Assembly (NCBI GenBank): GCA_905160935.1
Contig: CAJHZI010000713.1
Location: 493,501 to 557,500, forward strand
DNA length: 64,000 bases
Source of the DNA: Enchytraeus crypticus
Lineage: Eukaryota > Annelida > Clitellata > Enchytraeida > Enchytraeidae
Direction: 5' to 3'
The position numbers were made by a program, and so were the translations under genes. Under the pieces are notes generated by a model. It saw nothing but the letters and a program-made list of their open reading frames with translations, ran no database searches and was not told the origin of the DNA. Shown one piece after another: positions 36,785-48,927 of this stretch; position 1 is the first letter of the stretch; the number at the start of each line of letters is the position of its first letter.

Positions 36785-37244
36785 TTATTTATTTATATTT
36801 ATATTTATCTATATATATACACGACAGATATATAACACATGTATTTCGGGTCTACATACACATATGCACATGTATATTTTGGCTTTTGTGCACGGATATA
36901 TCCGTTAACCAGCTGGATAGTCACTTGCATTTAATTATATGAACATTAGAATAGAAAGAAACTTAAAGATTTTTGATAAATCGTAAGTAGACAATGTTTT
37001 GCAAAATCTTCTGTGCAAGATTCTGTTTCTATCTGTCTTATTCAGCTGCTTTGGGTATTTTCACAGGGTCAATTCCCTTAATAGCTAGTAGATCTCGTCA
37101 CAATGGCTTTGCTTCTAAGGAATCTCTTATAGAAGTACGCATTATATCTATTGGCTTCACAAATGAAATGTACTGTGAAGTTCACCAGTAGCATAGAAGC
37201 GCCGTGTGTGATTGTATTGGCACTTGCATCTGTATAGTCGTTTG

Positions 37245-37275
<31 letters not shown>

Positions 37276-37281
37276 TATATA

Positions 37282-37362
<81 letters not shown>

Positions 37363-40180
37363 ACACAACCATACAATAGCATGATCCAAACCAAAGTTTT
37401 CACTATCTTTATCTGTGTGTCTTTCTTTAGACTTTTTGTTAATAGTTCCTTTCTACTACCAAAGGCCGCTTTTGCTTGTGCAATCCTACTGCATATTTCT
37501 GTCTCACATTTCCCATCATCGGCTATAGTATGACCCAAATATTTGAAACTCCTTGCCTGTTCCAGTTTTGTACCATTTATTGTGATATTAACTTCACTTT
37601 TATTATTGGACACTCTCAAAACCTTGGTCTTTTTTATATTAATCTTCACGCCATATCTCAAAGCCGTATCATTCAGCCTATCCATTATCTTCTGCAATTC
37701 AATCTCGCTGCCCGCTACCATTCCTTGCTCATCTGCAAATCGTACATCTTGTAACAAATTCCCTCCTACTTTTACTCCTTCTTCCAAGTCTTCCATGGCT
37801 TCCTCCATTATTGCCTCAGCGTACATGTTAAACAGCAGCTGTGAAATACTACAACCTTGTCTTACTCCACGTCCTATTTCACCTTCTTCTGAGTATTCTT
37901 GTTGAATTTTGATTACTGCTCTTTGATTCATGTACAAGTTCAAAATGTAGCTTCTATCTCTCCAGTCAATTCCTGTTCTTTTTAAGATATTCATCATCGT
38001 TATCCAATCAATCCTGTCAAGGGCCTTCTCGAAGTCTACAGAGCATACAAAAACGTCATTACCATATTCTAAGCTTCTTTCGCAAAGAACCCGCATTACT
38101 CCTATTGCTTCCCTTGTGACGCATCCTTTCCTAAAATCAAACTCTGTGTCTTGCTCAGTATCATCTCTGCTTTCGACTGAATTCGATTATTTATTATCTT
38201 TAATAAGATCTTCGATGCATGAGGTATTAAGCTGATTGTTCTGTAATCCGAACACTCCACAGCATTGGCTTTTTTGGGAATTGGAATCATCACTGACTTA
38301 GTAAAGTCGTCTGGCCAAATACCGGTACTGTACACTTCCACACATACTTGCATTAACTTTTTGAGTGTTTCTCCTTCCAACATTTTCAAGAATTCTGCTG
38401 GGATTTCATCTATTCCGGCTGCCTATCCCTTCTTCATACTGTTAATTGCAGAATAAATTTCCTCCTTCATTAAATCGGGGCACCTTTTATCGTCTTCTAT
38501 GATATTCTCTTCTTCTATTTTAAAATCCTCTTGAACTGGTTTCCCAGCCTTACTCCTATTGCTTCCCTTGTGACGCATCCTTTCCTAAAATCAAACAGGA
38601 GTAGCCTTCATACAATTCCTCTACATATTCTCTCCATCTTTCTTTTACTTCTTCCAGCTCTGTCTTCAATTCCCCATCTTTACCCATTATACTAATGTTC
38701 TTTGCATCTCCTTTCTTTTTCTTATCGGTTCTTGTTAATATCCTGACTTACTGGTACAATAGATCCGACCTTCCTCTTCTATCATATTCTGCTAAATCAT
38801 CACACTTTTCACTCCACCAATGATCTTTTACTTTGTCAGTGATTCTTCTAAGTTTACTGTTTAAGCTTCTATATTTCCTTCGGCCATGACTGGCGTAAAT
38901 ACTTTTCCATTTCCTCCTTTCATCCATTTTGTCTAGCATCTCGCTTGTGATCCAATATTTTTTAGCTGTATTTGCTTTAAGAAAGCCATAAACTTCTTTT
39001 GCACCTATTTTAATAGCTTCTTTTAGCTGACACCATCTTTCATTTACCCCTGTTCTTTCGTAGTCCTTCATTTCCTTAACTTTTCTTTCCACTGCTTCCT
39101 GAAACTGACTTCTTTTCTCGTTCAATCCGTTCAAATTCCATCTCTTATTGCTTTTCTTCTTAAGTATTTTCTTCAGCTGAAACCCTACTTTTGCTATTAC
39201 TAGATTGTGGTCTGAATTAATATGGTCTCCTGGATAAGCCCTTGAATTCTTCACACTGTTCCTGTACCGTTGCTTTATCAGAATATAACCTATCTGGTAT
39301 CTTCCCTCGTTCCGGTGCTTCCTGGTTTCTTCCATGTGTAACGCCTTCTCTTCTAATGTTTGAACCAAGTGTTGGACACCACTAATCTCATTCCATTGCA
39401 AAAGTCCACCAATTTCTGTCCTCTCTCATTTCTTTTTCCTAGACCATATTCCCCAACTTCATTTCCATCTCTCCCTTCACCCACCACCGCGTTACAATCC
39501 CCCGTAACTATCACTTGATCTGTGGCTTTTTCTCCTTTAATAATTCCTTCTATTTCTTCGTACATCGCTTCAAATCCTTATCCTCTGAGGCTGATGTAGG
39601 CATGTAGATTTAGATAAACACCAAATCTACTGGATCTGCTTTGATCCGCACTAACATCAGTCTGTCACTGCACTGAAGAATCTATCTTACTCGTTCACTT
39701 AAAATTCTATCCAATATTATTGGCCCACCCTTCTCCCTTTTATCTCCTCCGGAGTATATAACCCTGTACCCATCACTTAGAAAATCTCCAGTTCCCAACC
39801 ACCTTACTTCACTCATCCCTATGACGTTTATTTTCCCTTTCTCTATTTCCCTCTTTACATTTTCTAACTTTCCTCTTTCACTCATAGTTCTCACATTCCA
39901 TGTGCCCACACTTATCCTTTTAGGGCACATGGAATGTCCTCCTGGTATATCTGTGGAGCACCCAAGGTGCCGTCTGGCTGTGAGATTCTTACCACCGCCT
40001 CCCCATTTAAGGGGTGCACGGGACTGGGGGTGCTCATTTTTGTCGTGATATACCATTATTTTCTTGGGGGATGTGGTTTTTGGATGAGGTGGGCCCCCTA
40101 TGCCTTCCACAGCTTTGACTGACATTTACCGGACAGGGGGCGTCAATCCCTGAGAAAGCAATCCTGTTTACCCAAATATG

Positions 40181-40229
<49 letters not shown>

Positions 40230-43200
40230 GCTATATTTATAATATATATCTAATGTTATATACATATGATGTAAATATTTGTCGTTTATTTGCTCATCTC
40301 GTCACTGATTGATAATATCAAGTATATAAGGAGCATATTAAACGCAGTCATATATTTTGTATTGGCTAGGAAAGATTGTGTACGATTAAAATGCGTGAAC
40401 CTATTATTAAAGTCATATAAAATACTTACATGTATATATCAACAATTGTTAGAACAGTGTAGGAAAAATGGGTACAAATTAATATTATACCGCAGTGCTT
40501 ATAGCAAAATTCCCAGTTACGTCAAGTTCTTCATAGCTTATCTTCCAAATCATTTGCTGGATTTTCATTTCCATTCTCCTGGACCTATAAGCGTAAAGTA
40601 AATGATGTTTGCTTGAAATTAGAATATAGAAATTGTTAATGAACTTTAAACAAAAGTATTTGAAACTCTTCAGGTAAAAAAGTTTCAAAACCAAGTTAAA
40701 ATATAGCATGCCAAATATATAGGCTAATATTAATACTGAATATTTAAGTCAATGCATATTGTTGACAAATGCATTCTAAATTTTAAAATATATACATGTA
40801 CATATGTGGCCGGATTTAATGCAATTGTTTTTTTCGCGTAAATAAGCGAAGTTAAGCTACATCGTACTCGGTTAGCACATTGATGGGTGACCATCTTGTA
40901 AGATATCTTGTTAAACGTTTTGAAAGAAAGATCTCTAGTTTTGGAAGATTATTCGCAACCCCGCGCTGGTTTCAGTCTGTGCGCCATCAAGGGCACCGAT
41001 TACTAATAACCATGGAGTGGAATAAGAAAATAACGAAAACTACAAAGACATTAACTAAGCAACTAAACTATATTGCACATGCCTTTGTCGAGTGTGTAAG
41101 CATACGAACTAAACAAAATTGCTCATTCATTACACCCTGTAGGTCACCTTTCAGATCAGGTGAATAAATTACAGAAAATACAGAACGCTGCAGTACCTAT
41201 CACATACAGTATTTTCACTTCAATTTTTAGTGAACTACTCTGGAATCCAATTCATCAAAGAATTATTTGTAAACTCTCGTCAATTATCTACAAAGCCTAT
41301 CCAACCAGAGCTCAATATATTATCAAAGGTATGCCTTTGTTCCAGTTTATACCCTTTCAAGGTGTCATCCACTTCGTCCAGACGAAGCTTCTGCCTATAT
41401 CCTTGTCAAGGTCAATTTCTAAGATCATCATAATCTTCCCTTAAATCCCAATTTAACTAGAGTCGGGATACAAATAGACCTTAAGCAATCCGCTCTGTCC
41501 CACTCCAATTACAATTTACTCATATCATTCCATTAGTTGATTTTTAGCAATTTCAGGAGCCTAGGCGGGTACACACCGAATGCTGTTTCTAACGTTGGTT
41601 TGGATCTTATTTTTCATCGAGGTAACTAACCCACATTTAAATAAACTTAAATCACAAATCATTAATTGGGTTAATTTAGTTTAAACAATTAGAGCGCCCC
41701 CTAAATCTTACTACTTACTCACCTGATTGTCAAAATTACGACCCCTACCAAAACGAGTAGAAAGGCCACAGCCAGTGTTGTAACCACAGTGGTTATCAGA
41801 TTATCTGAAAACAAATAAATATTCAGCATGACATATTTGCATGCTACTTTTTCAAGACTATAAACCTTAATCTGAAGCTATATGGTAGCATGCGACAACT
41901 TATCGTAACTTCCGCAATGTTGTGAACAGTGTAATTAATACAGGAAAAATGATAGTTATAACTACATAAACTAATTATAATCAAAGAGTTAAAAGAGAAT
42001 GTACATCGTTTGCGATCAGAGAAAATTCCGGATGGCAATAATGTATATAATTCTTTCGCAATATTTTGCAAAGTAGGTCAGAGTTTATGTAGTTTCAATA
42101 AAATTTAATGTAGGCCTATGCTTTCTAATTTATCTGCTCTAATTAAATACACTCAGCTCTTCTCAGAACGATTCCAGAAGGCGTCGATCAGATTTAATAG
42201 TATCGGGCTCGAGCAATGTGATCTAATACTTGGCGTTTTTAGCAGTAGTTTAATTATGTGGTATTGGAAAAAGTCAATACGGTTATGAATGGACTTAGAA
42301 AATGTTACATACAAAACTCTGTAATTTTAAACTGAGCAATTGTATTATATGGATGATTTATATCATCATCATCATCATCCCTTGAATCCTAGTTTAACTA
42401 AGGCCGGGATACGAATAGACTGTATGTAATCCTCTCTGTCCTACATAATATCATCCATCAGTCAATCCCCTATTTGAGACTTTTCCATTCGTTTACATTT
42501 TTGTAGCAATTTCTGGAGCCTAGGCGCTCACCAACCGAATGACGTTGGTGTGTATCTTAGTGCTTTAGTAGCCTTCTACGACACGTGCAGTCACCGGTTG
42601 GTCAATTCTTCAAACAACCCGGACAAAACACGGGGATATGGATATCTATATGGCTGAAAACAAACTACTAATTGATTTCTCCGATTTGATCCTGCAACAG
42701 GGACAATCAATCGCATAAAGTACTGCAAAATATATTTGTACATGTATTTGTTTTCAAGAAAGTTCGGAATATACTGAAAGTTGCAGTTTTAACAGCAATC
42801 TGTTATGTAGAAGGCAGGTCAGTGACTACGCGAGAACTGGCTTAGAACCATGCACCAACTTATTCCCAATAGGACAATTAAACGACATGCCAACGCTAAT
42901 ATATTTTTGTTTCCCAGAACATTCAATTAATTAGAGTTTTATTTGAATGAACTAGCAAAAATTAAATAGGTCCATTCACAATTAGTCTTAGGGATAAAGT
43001 TGAGTTTTGCCTCAACCTGGAAAAAACCAGATGTTAAAATTTCGCTAAACACTCTGAAGACTCAACGTAATTACCATGATTAGGGCAGAGTTCTCCGAAA
43101 AACCCGCATTTAGGAAAATCAAGAGGAGGAGTTCTTTTACCACCTCCCCATTCCATATTATTTCGTACTTCTATCACCTGAGAAAATATTCATCATAGAA

Positions 43201-43741
43201 TACACTTTAATTACACCTACTACCTTAATAATTATATTTTTCTTCCACAATATACTTAAATAATCACAGGATTCATTGCAATGACACTCATAAATATTTC
43301 TCCTTGTCGACTAAACCATGCTGATTGGAAATAACTATTTCTTTCTATTTCCCTTTCTTTCTCTTTCACTCTCTCTCTCTCTCTCTCTCTCTCTATTTAT
43401 AGTTTTCTCATTGTGCTGCTGTATGATCGAATCCCGTAACAGAGGCTAATTCTAAGATCGGTTATTAATGTAATTAAATCCATAACATGAAAAACTGACA
43501 TTATTTTTTTAAATCCGGCGCTCTGTTTGCAAGACAAAACTTCCACCAACATTCATATTTTGCATCATCATATCATTGGAGTATAATTTGCAGTGAATTA
43601 AAAATGTTAACCTATTAGAATTTAAATGTTGTAGCCCTTGCTTCGTATTTTCATAATCTATTTATTATCTTTGTAAAACACATTAATTATTCTACTTTCG
43701 CCGCATAATTTAAAATTTAACTAATCTCAAGTATGTCAAAC

Positions 43742-43796
<55 letters not shown>

Positions 43797-44078
43797 ACAC
43801 ATATATATATATTTATATATATTTGCACTAATAGAATGTCTTAATAGCATTGGAGTAACGTCATGAAGTGTTATAAGACAAATCCTGAGGTGAATTAAAC
43901 TCTCGTGGGTTCAAATCCCAGCCGCGCTGATCTGAGAATAAAATCTCGGACATTCACTGGACTGATTATACGGAAAATTGTCTAAATTACGTAACGGTTT
44001 AAACATGTGGTATTAAAAGTGATAGATATCAACATAGTTGATCAATTCACTATAGTGCGCGTTTATTATTTATATAGA

Positions 44079-44162
<84 letters not shown>

Positions 44163-44965
44163 TATATGCATATGTACAATGTGAGTCATAAAACAACATG
44201 TGCGCAGTATTTCGTCCACAACTTTGACATTTGTGAACCGATTTTGAAAATTGTTTCAGAATTATAAAGAAGACAAGTATCAATCTTAAATCTAGCTTTT
44301 GTGACAATTACGGTATATTTTAAAAAATAACAGACGATTTTACAAACATAGTCTGTCTTCGTTGAAATTTTAAAATGGTCTTTGCTAAAGTAGATTATGA
44401 GCTCACAAAAACTTTTACCTCTTAAAGGGTTGTGGCTTTCATTGGCTGATTGCCGAATTTCCAACAAAAAACTGGATGCCGGGAGGGCCAGATTATTTAT
44501 TAAAGAAATTGCGCCGACAAGAAGAAAATAAATAACGTGGACGAGTTAAGCAACGCCTGGTGGACGTTTGGCAAGACATGAAGCAATCTGTCATTGAAAA
44601 GCAATAGATGAGTTTCGCAAGCGTCTCTGAGCTTGTATTCGAGCTAAAGGAGGACATTTTGAGCATAATTAAGCTTTGACAGTGGACAATTTCCTGAATA
44701 ATACTGCTTGTTTCTTTTTTTTGTTAAGCCACCGATTTGTAAACATTAAGTAGCGATTGATTTACTTAAAATATGCGCGACTGAATATTTTCAGTCGCGC
44801 ATATTTTCAAGCACTGCTTCAACGCAAAAATAATAATTAACAGAGTCACTCAACGTTATTTTATAGCAAATGTTATCCTGATTATACCCATGCAAGAAGT
44901 TAAAAAATCGGTCCACTAATACCAAAGTTATGGACGAGAGACTGCACACATGTTTTTTACTCACA

Positions 44966-45014
<49 letters not shown>

Positions 45015-46082
45015 CATGTAAACAAGATAGTTTTCTCATGGATTGACGCTCCGTGCCCGGTAAATGTCAGTCAAAGCTGAGGAAGGCATAGGGGGTCCAC
45101 CTCGTCAAAAAGCACATCCCCCAAGAAAATAATGGCATATCACGAAAAATATGAGCGCCCCCAGTCCCGTGCACCCCTTAAATGGGGAGGGGGTTGTAAG
45201 AATCTCACGGTCAGACGGCACCTTGGGTGCCCCACAGATACATCAGGACGACATTCCATGCGCCCTAAAAGGATAAGTGTGGGCACATGGAATGTGAGAA
45301 CTATGAGTGAAAGGCGAAAGTAGAAAATGTAAAGAGGGAAATGGAGAAAGGGAAAATAAATGTCCTAGGGATGAGTGAAGTAAGGTGGTTGGGAACTGGA
45401 GATTTTCTAAGTGATGGGTACAGGGTTATATACTCCGGAGGAGATAAAAGGGAGAAGGGTGGGCCAATAATATTGGATAGAATTTTAAGTGAACGAGTAA
45501 CAAAGACTTTTCAGTGAAGTGACAGACTGGTGTTAGTGCGGATCAAAGCAGATCCAGTAGATTTGGCGTTTATCCAAATCTACATGCCTACATCAGCCTC
45601 AGATGATGAGGAAATTGAAGCGATGTACGAAGAAATAGAAGGAATGATTAAAGGAGAAAAAGCCACAGATCAAGTGATAGTTATGGGGGATTGGAACGCG
45701 GTGATGGGTGAAGAGAGAGATGGAAATTAAGTTGGGGAATATAGTCTAGGAAAAAGAAATGAGAGAGGACAGAAATTGGTGGACTTTTGCAATAGAATGA
45801 GATTAGTGGTGTCCAGCAATTGGTTCAAACATGAGAAGAGAAGGCGTTACACACTGAAGAAACCAGGAAGCACCGGAAAGAGGGAAGATACCAGATAGGT
45901 TATATTCTGATAAAGCAACGGTACAGGAACAGTGTGAAGAATTCTAGGGCTTATCCAGGAGACCATATTAATTCAGACCACAACCTAGCAATGGCAAAAG
46001 TAGGGCTTCAGCTGAATAAAATACTTATAAAAAATATAAATACTTATATAAATACTTATATATACTTATATAAATACTTATT

Positions 46083-46129
<47 letters not shown>

Positions 46130-48035
46130 AATAATATTTAGATTAAACTTTAGAAGAATTACAGACAAAGCAAAAGATCATTGGTGGAGTGAAAAGTGTG
46201 ATGATTTAGCAGAATATGATACAAGAGGGAGGTCGGATCTATTATACCAGGAAGTCAGGATAATAACAAGAACCGATAAGTAGAAGAAAGGAGATGCAAA
46301 GAACATTAGTATAATGGGTAAAGATGGGGAATTGAAGACAGAGCTGGAAGAAGTAAAAGAAAGATGGAGAGAATATGCAGAGGAATTGCATGATAAGGCT
46401 GGAAACTCAGTTCAAGAGGATTTTAAAATAGAATAAGAGAATATCATAGAAGACGATAAAAGGGGCCCCGATTTAATGAAGAAGGAAATTTATTCTGCAA
46501 TTAACAGTATGAAGAAGGCAAAGGCAGCCGGAATAGATGAAATCCCAGCAGAATTCTGGAAAACGTTGGAAGGAGAAGCACTCAAAAAGTTCATGGAAGT
46601 ATGTATGGAAGTGTACAGTACGATTATTTGCCCAGACGACTTTACCAAGTCAGTGATGATTCCAATACCCAAAAAAGGCAATGCTGTGGAGTGATCGGAT
46701 TACAGATCAATCAGCTTAATACCTCATGCATCGAAGATCTTATTAAGGATAGTAAATAATCGCATTCAGTCGAAAGCCGAGATGATACTGGGCAAGACAA
46801 AATTTGGTTTTAGGAAAGGGTGCGTCACAAGAGAAGCAATAGGAGTAATGTTTGTTCTTTGCGAAAGAAGCTTAGAATATGGTAATGACGTTTTTGTATG
46901 CTTTGTAGACTTCGAGAAGGCCTTGGACAGGATTGATTGGATAACGTGATGAATATCTTAAAAAGAATAGAAATCGACTGTAGAGATAGAAGACTAATTT
47001 TGAACTTGCACTTGAATCAAAGAGCAGTAATCAAAATCTAACAAGAATACTCAGAAGAAGGTGAAATAGGCCGTGGAGTAAGACAAGGTTGTAGTATTTC
47101 GCAGCTGCTGTTTAACATGTACGTTGAGGCAATGATGGAGGAAGCCATGGAAGACTTGGAAGAAGGAATAAAAGTAGGATGGTGTTTGTTACAAGATGTA
47201 CGATTTGCAGATGAGCAAGGAATGTTAGCGGGCAGCGAGATTGGATTGCAGAAGATAATGGATAGGCTGAATGATGCGGCCCTAAGATATGGCATGAAGT
47301 TTAATATAAAAAAGACCAAGGTTATGAGAGTGCCCAATAATAAAAGTGAAGTTAGTATCACAATAAATGGTACGAAATAGGAACAGGTAAGGAGTTTCAA
47401 ATATTTCGGTCAAACTATAACCGATGATGGGAAGTGTGAGACAGAAATATGCAGTAGGATTGCACAAGCAAAAGCGGCCTTTGGTAGTAGAAAATAACTA
47501 ATGACAAAAAGTATAAAGAAAGACACAAATATAAAGATAGTGAAAACTTTGGTTTGGACACGCTATTGTATGGATGTGAAACATGGACCTTAAGAAAGGA
47601 AGATATTAGGAAACTGGAGGCATTGGAAATGTGGATTTGGAGAAGAATGGAGAGGATTAGCTGAACTCAAAAGGTTACAAATGAGGAAGTCCTGGAGAGA
47701 GTTGGCACAGATAGACAGTTGATAAATGTATTAAGAAATAGGCAGAAGAGATGGATAGGACACATTCTAAGGGGGTAAGGTCTATTAAAAGAGGTCATAG
47801 AAGGTAGAATGAAAGGAATAAGAGGCCGAGGCAGGCCGATATTAGGTATATTAGATGATTTAAAGACTCACTCATATGTGGAAATGAAGAGGAAGGCGGA
47901 AGACAGAGAAGAGTGGAGGCGTTATGTACCATGGACCTGCCAGTAGGCAGTGCACTAAGATATATATATATATATATATATATATATCTATATATATATA
48001 TACATATATATATATAGATATATATATATACGTAC

Positions 48036-48102
<67 letters not shown>

Positions 48103-48852
48103 CTGGGGCAAAAAAATATAATACCCTAGAATAATACTCAATAACTTTAAGAAGACTTAAAATATCTCTACGAAATTTTGGTAGCTTCTATGGGAGGAAT
48201 TTCTGCGTATATATTGCAATTTTGATGAAAATATTGTCATTAGTTTCGAAATTTCAGTATTTCTATGATAAGTGCTAAAATCAATTTTAGCAAGACTTTT
48301 CGAAATGTCAGTCGGTCCCTTTAAAGAAATAACGACCCTTTTAAGGTTCTCGTTTACGTAAGTGGTGGAGTTTAAGCCTGCACTACCTTGTTAGCTACTC
48401 AAATAAACGATGTTTAAAATTCGTTCTTACGTTAAAATCATATCTAAATTTTTGAAGAAAATGTCCGGTACTTTTGTTTAAATAAGCCTTGTTAAAATTG
48501 ATTTTAACATTTTTTTCGACGAAACGCTTTTTTTTTGTTACTTCTGAATATATTTTCACCAAATCTGAAGGATATGTGTAGAAATTCCTCCTCTGGAAGT
48601 TCCGAAAATTTTGTAAAACTATTTTGAGTTTTGTCCAAGTTATTAAGACTTTTAGTAAAGAAAGCCTTATTAAAACTGATTTTTCACTTTTTTCGTAGAA
48701 ACGCTGTAATATTTTTCCTGCTCAACAGATTTTCATCAAATTTGCAGGATATACGCAGAAATTCCTCCCCCTGGAAGCTCCGTAAATTTCGTAGAGATAT
48801 TTTGAGTTCTCATAAAGTTATTGAGATCTCGCTAGGGGATTATTTTTTCCCC

Positions 48853-48927
<75 letters not shown>

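Noticed and set aside
40844-40900. Functional 5S rRNA gene
   Set aside because: Only the 3' half matches, it has substitutions in conserved positions, and it is fused to unrelated sequence.
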